A stretch of 64,000 nt of DNA from 66-474 sp040388785 (GCA_040388785.1 JAZKBD010000065.1:38818-102817), one strand, 5' to 3'. Numbered from the stretch's first letter, positions 7,386 to 16,642 are shown. Program-made: numbers and translations. The notes: generated from the sequence alone by a model not told the origin.

Positions 7386-9665
7386 TCATGCCACCTTCGA
7401 CGCCAACAGATCCTCGATGTGGATCGGCAGATCGCGCACGCGCACGCCGGTGGCGTGATGCACGGCGTTCGCGATGGCTGCGGCCACGCCGGCCAGTCCG
7501 ATTTCGCCGATGCCGCGCGCGCCCATTTCATTGAGGTGGGTGTCGGGATAATCGAGGAAGATCACTTCCATCGGCGGTGCGTCCGCATGCGTGGTCATGA
7601 CGTAGTCGGCAAGATTGCTGTTGATCGGCATGCCATTGCGCGGGTCGTAGCGGGTTTCCTCGAACAGCGCCATGCCGATGCCCATCGCGACCGCGCCTTC
7701 GATCTGGTTGGCGCCGGTGAGCGGATTGATGATGCGCCCGCCGTCGATCACGGTGAGCGTGCGGCTGACGCGCAGGCGCGCGATCTCCGGCTGCCAGCCG
7801 ACTTCCACGAAATGCGCGCCGAAGGAATGCATCGAGAACTTCGGATTCTTCTGGCCGAAGGTACCTTCCGACTTGCCGCGCCCCTCGACGTGGCCGCGCC
7901 GCGCCGCGGCCAGCACTTCTTCGAAGGAACGGCCGGTCTCGGGCGACTGGCCCTTGCGGTGCACGCGCCCGTCGTGGAAATCGAGTTTTCCCACCGGCGC
8001 TTTTTCGAAGTGGCTGTCGCCTTCGCTGGCCGCGGCCAACAGTTGCTTGATCGCTTCGCGCGCGGCCTGCGCCACCGCGGGCACCAGCGAACCGGTCGCC
8101 ATCGAGCCGCCCGAAATCGGTCCGGGCGGCAGGCTGCTGTCGCCGATCACCACCTTTATTTTCGATATGTCCACGCCGGTCAACTGCGAGGCCATTTGCG
8201 CCAGCACGGTATAGGTGCCGGTGCCGATGTCCTGGGTGCCGCTGGCCACGCGCAGCGTGCCATTGGCATTGAACATCACGCTAACCTGCGACGGCCAGCG
8301 CGCGGCCATCCACGTGCACGCCGCCATGCCCCAGCCCAGAATCCTGTCGCCGTCGCGCATCGAGCCGATCGCTGGATTGCGGTGAGACCAGCCGAATTTT
8401 TCGGCGCCGGTGGTCAGGCACTCCTTCAGGTGGCGCGAGGAGAACGGGATGTTCTTGCTCTCGTCGGTGAGCGTGTCGTTCCTGAGGCGCAGCTCGACTG
8501 GATCCATCTTCAGCGCTACGGCCAGTTCGTCCATGCCCGATTCCAAGGCATGCAGGCCCGGTACCGCGCCGGGTCCGCGCATCGAAGTGGGGACGCCGAC
8601 GTTGCGGGTCGCGTGCGCTTCGGTGACGCGCAAGTTGGGCGTCGAATACAGGAAGCCCGAGGACTCGCCGCAATCCTCCTCGTAGTCGCACTCGAGCGCG
8701 CGGGAATAGATGTAATCGTGCCGCAACGACACCAGCTTGCCGTCACGGTCGGCGCCGAGGCGGATGCGCTGCCGCGTATGCGGACGATGGCCGGTGGACT
8801 CGAAATCCGTCTTCCGCGTCACCACCAGCTTGACCGGCTTGCGCAGGTCGCGCGCCGCCGTGGCGGCCAGCGGCGATTGCGGCCACGGCCACAGCTTGCC
8901 GCCGAAGCCGGTGCCGAGAAATTCGGTGACGACGCGGACGTTTTCCTTCGGCACGCCCAGCATCTCCGCCAGCACGCCGTGGAAATTCGTCACCGCCTGC
9001 GTGGTTTCGTACAAGGTGTAATGGGTGCCATCGAAGGTCGCGACGCTGGCGTGCAACTCGATCGACGAGTGCGTCTCGATCGGTGTGTTGTAGACGTGGT
9101 CGATCTTCACCGGCGCGGAGGCGAACGCCGCGTCGGGATCGCCACGCTCGGTTTCGACCTTGGACAGTGCGACGTTCCACTCGTCGGGATTGCCGTGCCT
9201 GGTTTCGGCTTTGGGTGAGCCGTCGGGCTGGAGCACGGTCGAGACATCGGGCTTCTTCGCGTCGTAGCTGGCCTTGACCTTGCGCGCGGCCGCGGTCGCG
9301 TGCTCGAAGGTGTCGGCCACCACCAGCGCGATGTACTGGCCGTAGTAGCGGATCGTGTCGTCCTCGAACGGCGGGCGGCGTTCATCCACCAGCACCTTGG
9401 CCGACGAAGGCACGCGGTAAAGCTTGCCGAGGTTCTGCCGTGTGTACACCTTGCGCACGCCCGGCATCGCTTCGGCGGCTTGCGTGTCGATCGACTTCAC
9501 GGTGCCGCTGGCGATGGTGGCGCCGACCGGCACGGCGTACAGCATGTCCGCAAAGTGGTAATCCGAGGTGTAGCACGCAGCGCCGCTGACCTTCAGCGGA
9601 CCGTCCACGCGAATGGTTGCGCGGCCGACCGGTTGCGTTGTTGCGGAAGGGGCATTGGGGGACAT
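7386..9665 (-). CDS. Molybdopterin-binding subunit of aldehyde oxidoreductase (PaoC/YagR-like)
   Basis: Large catalytic subunit (759 aa) of a xanthine-oxidase-family hydroxylase. The start at 9665 has AAGGAG just upstream; the frame extends further but without family similarity. The N-terminal aldehyde-oxidase a/b hammerhead region is followed by the molybdopterin domains with TEFLGTGFGGK, TSMRGPGAVPGLHA and GTQDIGTGTY. The C-terminal GARGIGEIGLAGV carries the expected active-site Glu (about residue 721). The length fits the Escherichia coli PaoC/YagR type (about 730 aa). Together with the Tat-signal 2Fe-2S subunit and the four-Cys FAD subunit it should form a periplasmic aldehyde oxidoreductase. 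The actual substrate is unknown. Confidence 0.88.
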   Translation of the reverse strand: MSPNAPSATTQPVGRATIRVDGPLKVSGAACYTSDYHFADMLYAVPVGATIASGTVKSIDTQAAEAMPGVRKVYTRQNLGKLYRVPSSAKVLVDERRPPFEDDTIRYYGQYIALVVADTFEHATAAARKVKASYDAKKPDVSTVLQPDGSPKAETRHGNPDEWNVALSKVETERGDPDAAFASAPVKIDHVYNTPIETHSSIELHASVATFDGTHYTLYETTQAVTNFHGVLAEMLGVPKENVRVVTEFLGTGFGGKLWPWPQSPLAATAARDLRKPVKLVVTRKTDFESTGHRPHTRQRIRLGADRDGKLVSLRHDYIYSRALECDYEEDCGESSGFLYSTPNLRVTEAHATRNVGVPTSMRGPGAVPGLHALESGMDELAVALKMDPVELRLRNDTLTDESKNIPFSSRHLKECLTTGAEKFGWSHRNPAIGSMRDGDRILGWGMAACTWMAARWPSQVSVMFNANGTLRVASGTQDIGTGTYTVLAQMASQLTGVDISKIKVVIGDSSLPPGPISGGSMATGSLVPAVAQAAREAIKQLLAAASEGDSHFEKAPVGKLDFHDGRVHRKGQSPETGRSFEEVLAAARRGHVEGRGKSEGTFGQKNPKFSMHSFGAHFVEVGWQPEIARLRVSRTLTVIDGGRIINPLTGANQIEGAVAMGIGMALFEETRYDPRNGMPINSNLADYVMTTHADAPPMEVIFLDYPDTHLNEMGARGIGEIGLAGVAAAIANAVHHATGVRVRDLPIHIEDLLASKVA

Positions 9666-9676
9666 GCGTGGCTCCT

Positions 9677-10678
9677 TCAGGCGTTTGCGACGGTGGTGAG
9701 CGCGCTGATCACGCAGCGCTTCGCCAGTTCGATCTTGAAGCTGTTCTGGCTCTGCGGTTTCGCGTCGCGCATTGCGGCGTCGGCCGCCGCAGCGAAGGTT
9801 GCACGATTCGCGGATTTTCCGATCAACGCCTGTTCCGCTTCCGGCGAACGCCATGGCTTGGTGCCGACGCCGCCCAGCGCCACCCGCGCGTAGCGGATCG
9901 TTCCGCCGTCGCTGGCGACCAAGACCGCAGCCGACGCCAGCGCGAATTCATACGACGCGCGATCGCGCAGCTTCAGGTAGTGCGAGCGCGCGCCCGGTTG
10001 CGGTGGCGGCAGCAGCACGTGGGTGATCAGGTCGCCCGGTTGCATCACCGTTTCGTGTTGCGGGGTGTCGCCCGGCAGCAGGAAGAATTCGCCGATCGGC
10101 ACCTTGCGCTCGCCTTTCGCTCCGCGGATCACGATGGTAGCCTGCAACGCGGTCAGTGCCACGTTCATGTCGGAAGGATTGCTGGCGATGCAGTGCCCGC
10201 TGGTGCCGAGCACCGCCAGGTTGCGGTTGTAGCCGTCGATGGCCGAGCAGCCGCTGCCGGGTTCGCGCTTGTTGCAGGGCGTGGCGGTATCGCGGAAATA
10301 CACGCAGCGCGTGCGCTGCAACAGATTGCCGCCGGTGGTCGCCATGTTGCGCAACTGGCCCGACGCGCCAGCCAGCAACGCCTGCGACAACACCGGGTAA
10401 TCGCGTTGCACGTCCGCATGGTTGGCCAGATCGGAATTGCGCACCAGAGCGCCGATCTTCAAACCGCCGTCGGGCGTGCGCTCGACCTCGGCCAGCGGAA
10501 GGTGATTGATGTCGACGACGCGCGAGGGCATTTCGACATCGAGTTTCATCAGGTCGATCAGCGTGGTGCCGCCGGCCACGAAGCGAACCTCGGCACCTTG
10601 CTGCGCGGTGGATGCCGCGGCGGCCACCTTGATGGCCTGGGCGGGATCGGTGGCGCGCGAAAAAGCGAACGGTTCCAT
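9677..10678 (-). CDS. FAD-binding subunit of aldehyde oxidoreductase (PaoB/YagS-like, extra Fe-S site)
   Basis: Medium subunit (333 aa) of the molybdo-flavoenzyme, which passes electrons between the Fe-S clusters and FAD. The N-terminal VAGGTTLIDLMKLDVEMP and ATTGGNLLQRTRC are FAD-domain signatures. Cysteines at 125, 135, 144 and 163 lie in the insertion that in Escherichia coli PaoB binds an additional 4Fe-4S cluster; the context RTRCVYFRD, PCNKREPGSGC and HCIASNPSD matches that type rather than ordinary XdhB. Eleven bases separate its stop from the paoC-like start, and GAGGA precedes its own ATG. Confidence 0.88.
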   Translation of the reverse strand: MEPFAFSRATDPAQAIKVAAAASTAQQGAEVRFVAGGTTLIDLMKLDVEMPSRVVDINHLPLAEVERTPDGGLKIGALVRNSDLANHADVQRDYPVLSQALLAGASGQLRNMATTGGNLLQRTRCVYFRDTATPCNKREPGSGCSAIDGYNRNLAVLGTSGHCIASNPSDMNVALTALQATIVIRGAKGERKVPIGEFFLLPGDTPQHETVMQPGDLITHVLLPPPQPGARSHYLKLRDRASYEFALASAAVLVASDGGTIRYARVALGGVGTKPWRSPEAEQALIGKSANRATFAAAADAAMRDAKPQSQNSFKIELAKRCVISALTTVANA

Positions 10679-10687
10679 GGGAAATCC

Positions 10688-11341
10688 TCAGGCTTTGCGC
10701 ACCTGCCTGATCGCGGCCAGGATGTTCTTGTACGCGCCGCAGCGACAGATGTTGCCGCTCATTGCTTCCTTGATCTCGGCGTCGCCGTTGCCCCACGGTT
10801 CCTTCAGGATCGCCACGGCGGACATGATCTGGCCGGAGGTGCAGTAGCCGCACTGATAGCCATCGTGTTCCAAAAAGGCCCGTTGCATCGGATGCAGGTG
10901 ATCGGGTGAACCCAAGCCCTCGATCGTGGTGACTTCGTCGCCTTCGTGCATCGCCAGAAGGCTGAGGCACGCATTCACGCGCCGCCCGTTGACGTGCACC
11001 GTGCAGGCGCCGCACTGACCATGATCGCAACCCTTCTTGGTGCCGGTGAGTTGCAGGTGTTCGCGCAGCGCATCGAGCAGGGTGGTGCGCGGGTCGGCGT
11101 ACACGCTCTGCTTGCGGCCATTGATCGTGAGCGTGGTGGTGATGCATTGGTCGGATGGGCCGCTTGCATCCGCGCCGGCCGCGGTCGCCGCGAACGCACC
11201 CGCTTGCGCGGCCAACGGCAAACCCACGCCCGACGCGACGCTCGTCACCCCGAGCGCTTTCAGGAACGAGCGCCGGCTGAGTGCCGGCAGGCCAGCGCTG
11301 CTCGACGGGTCGCGCTGTTCGTCGTGGTTCTTCGCGGACAT
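10688..11341 (-). CDS. 2Fe-2S subunit of aldehyde oxidoreductase with Tat signal (PaoA/YagT-like)
   Basis: Small subunit (217 aa) with two 2Fe-2S clusters. The N-terminus has a twin-arginine signal (LSRRSFLKALG, Arg 23-24) followed by a hydrophobic stretch and AAQAGA, so the assembled complex should be exported folded to the periplasm. Cys 105, 110, 113 and 125 form the plant-type cluster site; Cys 164, 167, 199 and 201 form the second site (GYQCGYCTSG and NICRCGAY). The ATG at 11341 follows CCGGAGGT. It is the first gene of a minus-strand series continuing through the paoB, paoC, paoD and mocA-like genes. The 293 bases upstream, shared with the divergent aldo/keto reductase gene, must hold its promoter; I see no clear motif there. 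Confidence 0.9.
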   Translation of the reverse strand: MSAKNHDEQRDPSSSAGLPALSRRSFLKALGVTSVASGVGLPLAAQAGAFAATAAGADASGPSDQCITTTLTINGRKQSVYADPRTTLLDALREHLQLTGTKKGCDHGQCGACTVHVNGRRVNACLSLLAMHEGDEVTTIEGLGSPDHLHPMQRAFLEHDGYQCGYCTSGQIMSAVAILKEPWGNGDAEIKEAMSGNICRCGAYKNILAAIRQVRKA

Positions 11342-11634
11342 GCTGGACCTCCGGAAGTTGCGACTGTCCGATAGTCGGCGACAAGACAGCGTGAAGGCGC
11401 GTCGGACATCGAACACGGCGCGCATTGTCACTCACGCGCGTGCGCGGGATTGATGAGTCGGTTTGTGGAGCCATGCAGGATTTCGCAGCAATCGCGTATC
11501 GTTTTCTGCGCTAGGTTGGCGTGTGTGCTCCATCCATTGGATGTGGCGAACGCTTCCCGAACGGGATGGGTTGCCATCCGTTCCCACTGAGCCTGTCGGA
11601 GCGCGCCCAGCAGATCGCCATTGAGGAAAGAGCA

Positions 11635-12510
11635 ATGCAAACGGTGACTTTGAACAACGATCTACGGATGCCAATGCTCGGTTTCGGCGTTTTCCAGACA
11701 CCGCCCGATGTCACAACTGCCGCAGTGCAGGAGGCTTTGCATGTGGGCTATCGCCTCATCGATACGGCTGCCTCTTATGGCAACGAGCGCGAGGTTGGCC
11801 AAGGCATCCGCAGCTCGGGCATCGGCCGCGACGAAGTGTTCATTGAGACCAAGGTGTGGATCAGCGACTACGGCTACGACGCCACGCAGCATGCTTTCGA
11901 CAAAAGCGCAGGCAAGCTGGGTGTTGAGCGCATCGACCTGCTGCTCCTGCATCAACCGCTGACGAGCCGCTTCGACCTCACGCTAGCTGCCTGGCGGGCA
12001 CTTGAGAAACTGCTCGCCGACGGCAAGGTGCGTGCGATCGGCGTCAGCAATTTCATACCGGAGATGCTGGATCGACTGCTGGCGGAAGCGTTGGTGGTAC
12101 CCGCAGTGAACCAGATCGAGGTCCATCCGTACTTCCAGCAGAAGCCACTGCAAAGCCTTCACGCCCGACTCGGCATTCTGACTCAGGCGTGGTCGCCCAT
12201 CGGCGGGATCACGTCATACCGGGGAGGCAGGAAGAGCACGTTCGACGACCCCACGCTGCTGCAGATCGCGCATGAGCACGGCAAGTCGGCGGCGCAAGTC
12301 ATGCTGCGCTGGCACCTGCAAGAGGGTCGTTCGGCCATCCCGAAATCGACCAGGCCCGCGCGCATTGCCGAGAACTTCGACTTTTTCGATTTCGAACTCA
12401 CCAGTCAGCAGCTTGCCGCGATCGATACGCTCGATACAGGCGTACGCGGCGGTCCAGAGCCCGATAGCGTGACGCTCGAGAATTACGGCAGGTCGATACC
12501 CGAAGCGTGA
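11635..12510 (+). CDS. Aldo/keto reductase
   Basis: NAD(P)H-dependent carbonyl reductase of the AKR superfamily (291 aa). The start at 11635 follows GAGGAAAG and gives the standard beta-hairpin N-terminus (LNNDLRMPMLGFGVFQT). The catalytic tetrad is visible: Asp43, Tyr48 (LIDTAASYGNE), Lys73 (ETKVWIS) and His106 (LLLLHQPL). The cofactor end shows IPKSTRPARIAENFDFFDF. It leads a same-strand series with a cupin and a carboxymuconolactone decarboxylase-like gene. The substrate cannot be inferred. The longer frame from 11521 lacks family features. Confidence 0.9.
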   Translation: MQTVTLNNDLRMPMLGFGVFQTPPDVTTAAVQEALHVGYRLIDTAASYGNEREVGQGIRSSGIGRDEVFIETKVWISDYGYDATQHAFDKSAGKLGVERIDLLLLHQPLTSRFDLTLAAWRALEKLLADGKVRAIGVSNFIPEMLDRLLAEALVVPAVNQIEVHPYFQQKPLQSLHARLGILTQAWSPIGGITSYRGGRKSTFDDPTLLQIAHEHGKSAAQVMLRWHLQEGRSAIPKSTRPARIAENFDFFDFELTSQQLAAIDTLDTGVRGGPEPDSVTLENYGRSIPEA

Positions 12511-12561
12511 TGCGCAAGCAAGGCGCCCGATACGGCATTCCATCTGAAACAGGACACAATC

Positions 12562-12963
12562 ATGAGCACCATCCAACGCAATGGATCGCAAGCTTCCAGC
12601 AAGGGACCGGCGGAATATTTCACCAGCAGCGTGCGGATCGATCCGCTGTTCCAGTCGCCGGGCCCTGCACCTGTCAGCGGGGCGTGCGTCACCTTCGAAC
12701 CCGGCGCACGCTCGGCGTGGCATACGCATCCCTGCGGGCAAACAACCCTGATCGTCACGGCGGGCCTCGGCTGGACGCAATGCGAGGGCGAACCGAAGCA
12801 GGAAATCCGTCCCGGCGACGTCGTCACCTGTCCGCCCGGCAGGAAACACTGGCGCGGTGCGACCGACAAGACCGCAATGACGCACATCGCAATCCAGGAA
12901 TCCAGGGACGGCAAGGCCGTCGAGTGGCTGGAAAAAGTCACGGATGCGCAGTACCTGGGCTGA
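12562..12963 (+). CDS. Cupin-domain protein
   Basis: Small single-domain cupin (133 aa). The first cupin motif is SAWHTHPCGQTTLIVTAG with two His, and the second is PGDVVTCPPGRKHWRGA with one His, enough for a metal site. The form resembles the mandelonitrile-lyase/QdoI-like cupins often found next to carboxymuconolactone decarboxylase genes, which is the case here (next gene 29 bases downstream). A role in small-molecule or peroxide-linked metabolism is inference; no specific reaction can be assigned. Confidence 0.8.
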   Translation: MSTIQRNGSQASSKGPAEYFTSSVRIDPLFQSPGPAPVSGACVTFEPGARSAWHTHPCGQTTLIVTAGLGWTQCEGEPKQEIRPGDVVTCPPGRKHWRGATDKTAMTHIAIQESRDGKAVEWLEKVTDAQYLG

Positions 12964-12992
12964 CCTTCACGCGAGGCAAAAGGAGACCATCC

Positions 12993-13331
12993 ATGGCCGA
13001 TGAACCCGCTGTTCCACGCAAGAATCCTTTCGCCGACATTGCGCCTGCGCTTGCCGGTTATACCGATGGTGTGTTGTTCGGCGACGTATGGAACCGCACC
13101 GAACTTTCGCCGCGCGACCGCAGCCTCGTAACCGTGGCCTGTCTCGTTTCGCTGTACCGCACCAACGAAATGCCATTCCATTTCAAGCGTGCGCTGGACA
13201 ATGGCCTGACGCGCGACGAACTGATCGAGGCGATCACGCATCTTGCGTTCTACGCCGGCTGGCCGGTCGCGAGCACGGCACTGGGGATCGCAAGGCAGGT
13301 GTTCGAGGAAACCGGGGAATCCGGAAGGTAA
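12993..13331 (+). CDS. Carboxymuconolactone decarboxylase-family protein
   Basis: All-helical protein of the CMD/AhpD fold (112 aa). It shows the family core LSPRDRSLVTVACLVSLYRT, FHFKRALDNGLTRDELIEAITHLAFYAGWP and ALGIARQVFEE. It lacks the CxxC pair of AhpD-type peroxidases, so it belongs with the gamma-CMD-like members of uncertain activity. The start at 12993 follows AAAGGAG. It probably closes the aldo/keto reductase-cupin-CMD operon; the next gene is convergent. Confidence 0.82.
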   Translation: MADEPAVPRKNPFADIAPALAGYTDGVLFGDVWNRTELSPRDRSLVTVACLVSLYRTNEMPFHFKRALDNGLTRDELIEAITHLAFYAGWPVASTALGIARQVFEETGESGR

Positions 13332-13391
13332 CTCGTCATGCGGACGCCCGGACCAGCGTTTGTCCTCGCGTCCATGGGTGAATCCGCGCCG

Positions 13392-14573
13392 TTACCCCAG
13401 CCGTTCTCCCGAAGGGAGCGGGGTTGATTGTTCCAGCAGCAACGCCAAGAACGGCGGCGCGATGATGGACGTCAGCAGCGACATCGCGATGATCACCGCG
13501 TAAAGCAAATCGCCGAATACGCCGGCAGACAAGCCCAGCGCCGCGACCACGATGCCGACTTCGCCGCGCGGAATCATGCCGACGCCGACGATCAGCGCGC
13601 TGCGCGGGCCCAGCCGCAACGCGCCCAGCCAGCCGCCGACGAGCTTGGTGACGAGTGCCAGCACCGTCGCGACCAGCAGCAGCCACAGCGCTTCGCCGCT
13701 GGCGAGTTTCGCAAGATCCACCTTCGCGCCGGTCAGGACGAAGAAGAACGGCGTGAGCAAGGCCAGCAGCGGTTGCATCTGTTCTTCCAGTTGCACGCGT
13801 TGCCGCGTTTCCGATGCAATCATGCCCGCAAGGAATGCGCCGATGATCGCGGCCAGGCCGAAGCGTGTCGCCACCCACGCGAGTCCGAGGCACAGCACCA
13901 GCACGACCAGCAACGGCGACAGCGGATTGCGCGAGCGTTCCAGCCATTTCGAACCGCGCCGCATCATCAGCGTGCCCAGCCAGCCCACCACCAGCACGAA
14001 GCCCAGCGCTTCGCCGGCGACCGCGAGCAGGCTGCCGACGCGTAGCGAGCCGCCGGCCTGGATCGCCACCACCACGCCCAGCAGCAGCATTGCCAGGATG
14101 TCGTCGATCACCGCCGCGCCGAGGATCACGCGACTCTCGGTGCGGCGCAGGGCGCCGAGTTGCTTCAGCACGGCAGCGGTGATGCCCGCGGATGTCGCCA
14201 CGAACGCCGCGGCCACGAACAACGAACGCGGCCAGTCGGGACCGATGGAATGCGCCCAGAACGTGCCGCACACGAACGGAATGATCACGCCGATCACGCC
14301 GACGGCGAACGCGCTGCCGCCCACGCGCTTCACGTCCTCGATCCGCGTTTCCAGCCCGACCGAAAACAATAGCAACACCACGCCGATTTCGGAAAGCACC
14401 TCCAGCGGTTCGCTGGGCGTGATCCAGCCGAACAGCGAAGGCCCGATGACGCAGCCGATGACGATCTGTCCGACCACGTCCGGCAGGCGAACCCAGCGCG
14501 CCGCGATGCTGCCGGCCTGCGCGGCAGCGAAGATGATGAAGACCTCCAGCAGGATCGCGGTGGTATCGGCCAT
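13392..14573 (-). CDS. CPA2-family cation:proton antiporter (Kef-type membrane domain)
   Basis: Integral membrane antiporter (393 aa) with about twelve hydrophobic helices, reading VGQIVIGCVIGPSLFGW early and GMIPRGEVGIVVAALGLS late; both are typical of the Na+/H+ exchanger domain of Kef/CPA2 proteins. It ends shortly after the last helix and has no C-terminal TrkA-N/RCK domain, so it lacks the ligand-gating module of KefB/KefC. Transport of K+ or Na+ against protons is expected; ion selectivity cannot be read. A palindromic repeat lies between its start and the MFS gene upstream. Confidence 0.88.
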   Translation of the reverse strand: MADTTAILLEVFIIFAAAQAGSIAARWVRLPDVVGQIVIGCVIGPSLFGWITPSEPLEVLSEIGVVLLLFSVGLETRIEDVKRVGGSAFAVGVIGVIIPFVCGTFWAHSIGPDWPRSLFVAAAFVATSAGITAAVLKQLGALRRTESRVILGAAVIDDILAMLLLGVVVAIQAGGSLRVGSLLAVAGEALGFVLVVGWLGTLMMRRGSKWLERSRNPLSPLLVVLVLCLGLAWVATRFGLAAIIGAFLAGMIASETRQRVQLEEQMQPLLALLTPFFFVLTGAKVDLAKLASGEALWLLLVATVLALVTKLVGGWLGALRLGPRSALIVGVGMIPRGEVGIVVAALGLSAGVFGDLLYAVIIAMSLLTSIIAPPFLALLLEQSTPLPSGERLG

Positions 14574-14612
14574 CGCGCGATGCTACATGACGACCCGAGC
14601 GGGCGCGCTGTT

Positions 14613-14652
14613 CTCCCTCTCCCCCAAACAGTCCATCGTTCGGGGGAGAGGG
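14613..14652. repeat. CCCTCTCCCCC palindromic repeat, single short copy
   Basis: The sequence CCCTCTCCCCCAAA...TCGGGGGAGAGGG forms a hairpin between the antiporter start and the MFS stop. It lacks the TGGGGTGAGGGGG tail seen in most other copies of this family in the window. Confidence 0.75.
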
Positions 14653-14658
14653 CTTGAA

Positions 14659-16077
14659 TCACGCCGCGGTCTCGGGCGTCGTGATCGACCTTCGCAGCGG
14701 CCGGTCGTGACGCAAGCGCGTGAACACGTACACGGCAACCAGCGACAGCGCGGCCATCACCAGCACCGCGGCGCGGAAACCGCGCACGTAGGCGCCGGGA
14801 TCGTGGTGGTGGCCGCTGAGGAAGATCGCCAGCAGCCACGACGACAGCGCGATGCCGAAACTGATCACAAGATATTGCACCGCCGATGTCACCGACGACG
14901 CCTGCGCCGCGCGCTCGGGCGCCAGGTCGACGAAGGCGAGCGTATTCATCGCGGTGTATTGCAGGCTCATCACGAAGCCGTAGGCGAACATCAGCGACGC
15001 GATCATCCACCACGGCGTGGTGGCGTTGAACAGTGCGAAACAGGCCAGCAGCACGGTTGCGATCGCGGTGTTCACGAACAGCGTGCGCCGGTAGCCATGC
15101 CGTTTCAGGATGCGATCGATCAGGAATTTCATCAGCACCATCGCGATCGCCTGCGGCACGATCATCATGCCCGCCGCGGTCGGGCTCCAGCCGCAGCCCA
15201 CCTGCAGGAACAGCATCAGGATGAACGACAAGCCCGCGGTGCCGAGCCGCGTGCACATGCCGCCGCCCAACGCGATCGAAAAGCTGCGCACCTTCAGCAG
15301 CGTCAGGTCGACGACCGGATGCCGCGCGCGCCGGCCGTAATGCCAATAGGCAAAGCCGCAGGCGAGGCCGACCAGCGCCGCGATGCCGGCGTTGCGGTAG
15401 TCACCGTCGCCGGCGGTTTCCGCGGCGATCAGCAGCATGCCCGACGCCAGCGCGAACAACGCGAAGCCGATCCAGTCGAACGGGCGACGCTCACCCCTGA
15501 AGTCCGGCATTTCACGCCGATTGAGCCACAAGCCGACGATGCCGACCGGTACGTTCACCAAGAAGATCCATCGCCACGACGCGTATTGCGACAGGACGCC
15601 GCCCAGCAACGGCCCGAGCACGGGACCGAGCAGACCCGGAATCCCGGCCGTACTCATCGCGGCCACGAAATCCTTCGGCCCGAACGCGCGCACCAGCACG
15701 TAGCGCCCGATCGGCATCAGCAACGCGCCGCCGACGCCCTGCAACACGCGCGCGGCGACCAGTTGCGTGAGGTTCTGCGACACGCCGCAGGCCAGCGAAC
15801 CGAGCGTGAATATCCAGATGGATGCAGCGAACACGCGGCGCGTGCCGAAGCGATCGGACAGCCACGCGCTCGCCGGAATGCAGATCGCGAGCGTCAGCAC
15901 GTAACTGGTCAGCGCGGTCTTCAGCGCGATCGGCGGCACCGCCAGCGCGTGCGCGATGCTCGGCACGGCGGTGTTGACGATGGTCGAATCCAGCGTCTGC
16001 ATGAAGAACGCGGCCGCGACCAGCCAGATCAGGCCGCGCATGCGCGCCGTGCCTTCGGGAGCACTCGCTTCGGACAT
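14659..16077 (-). CDS. MFS transporter, DHA2 (EmrB/QacA-like) drug exporter
   Basis: Major facilitator permease (472 aa). DHA2-family motifs are present: LDSTIVNTAVPSIA in helix 1 (motif D1), WLSDRFGTRRVF in the loop after helix 2 (motif A), and GVGGALLMPIGR and GPVLGPLLGG around helices 4 and 5. Members export drugs, dyes or bile salts by proton antiport. No membrane-fusion partner (EmrA) and no adjacent regulator gene is seen. The start at 16077 agrees with the usual short cytoplasmic N-terminus. Confidence 0.88.
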   Translation of the reverse strand: MSEASAPEGTARMRGLIWLVAAAFFMQTLDSTIVNTAVPSIAHALAVPPIALKTALTSYVLTLAICIPASAWLSDRFGTRRVFAASIWIFTLGSLACGVSQNLTQLVAARVLQGVGGALLMPIGRYVLVRAFGPKDFVAAMSTAGIPGLLGPVLGPLLGGVLSQYASWRWIFLVNVPVGIVGLWLNRREMPDFRGERRPFDWIGFALFALASGMLLIAAETAGDGDYRNAGIAALVGLACGFAYWHYGRRARHPVVDLTLLKVRSFSIALGGGMCTRLGTAGLSFILMLFLQVGCGWSPTAAGMMIVPQAIAMVLMKFLIDRILKRHGYRRTLFVNTAIATVLLACFALFNATTPWWMIASLMFAYGFVMSLQYTAMNTLAFVDLAPERAAQASSVTSAVQYLVISFGIALSSWLLAIFLSGHHHDPGAYVRGFRAAVLVMAALSLVAVYVFTRLRHDRPLRRSITTPETAA

Positions 16078-16642
16078 CGGTAGGGTTTGAGCGGCCCGGT
16101 GCGTCGAAAAGAATCGGCTAGTTTAGCGGCTGCTAGTCCCAGACCCGCATTCGAGGCGGCTGTTGTGAGAAGTCAGGCCAGGGATGGCCGAGGTGGCCTG
16201 TCACCAAACTTGTGTGGTTCGGCGACGAATGAGCAACGGGGCGCAGCGATCATGGACGATCGCACAGGTAAACCCATGGATGGCCGAGGTGGTGTCTCGT
16301 CGGGCTTGGTAGTGGCTTGCTTGCGAGAGAGGCGGGTAGTGCAGCGATCATGGAGGATCGCACAAACAAAGCGCCCGGCCTGCGTCACCGGGGAGGGGTT
16401 CGACGCAGGCCAGGCGCGGGGGTGAGACCATGAACAGCCGGTAGCACGAGGGTTGCTCCAAAACTGCTCACTGACAAAGAGTGACCGCAACCTCACCCGC
16501 CGCCGATACTGCGCCAGCAACCTTTCCGGTACCTTTCGTTGCGGGGTTCCTTGTGTGCGGAAGCGCACGAAACGGGTGTGCCGGAGCGCGGGTTAAACTT
16601 GGCCGATCCACCGGACCAACCTGCAACGTGGCCAAGGCATCC
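16078..16642. other. Gene-free stretch with degenerate tandem repeat and stem-loop
   Basis: No convincing gene lies in these 565 bases. Two diverged copies of a roughly 96-base unit sit at about 16184-16279 and 16280-16367. Both begin ATGGCCGAGGTGG and both carry GCAGCGATCATGGA followed by GATCGCAC (at 16243 and 16341). A perfect 10-base inverted repeat follows at 16377-16386 and 16402-16411 (GGCCTGCGTC / GACGCAGGCC) with a 15-base loop and no T-run. The ligA promoter should lie in the last 200 bases; I cannot fix its position. Confidence 0.6.

Noticed and set aside
7419..9218. 599-codon plus-strand frame opposite the molybdopterin subunit
   Set aside because: Shadow of a conserved gene; no motif of its own.
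13552..16083. 843-codon plus-strand open frame opposite the antiporter and MFS genes
   Set aside because: It runs antisense through two clear membrane-protein genes and has a low-complexity Arg/His/Gln-rich translation, as expected from GC-rich shadow frames.
16087..16425. 112-codon open frame in the spacer before ligA
   Set aside because: It covers the degenerate tandem repeat, has no good start signal and resembles no protein family.
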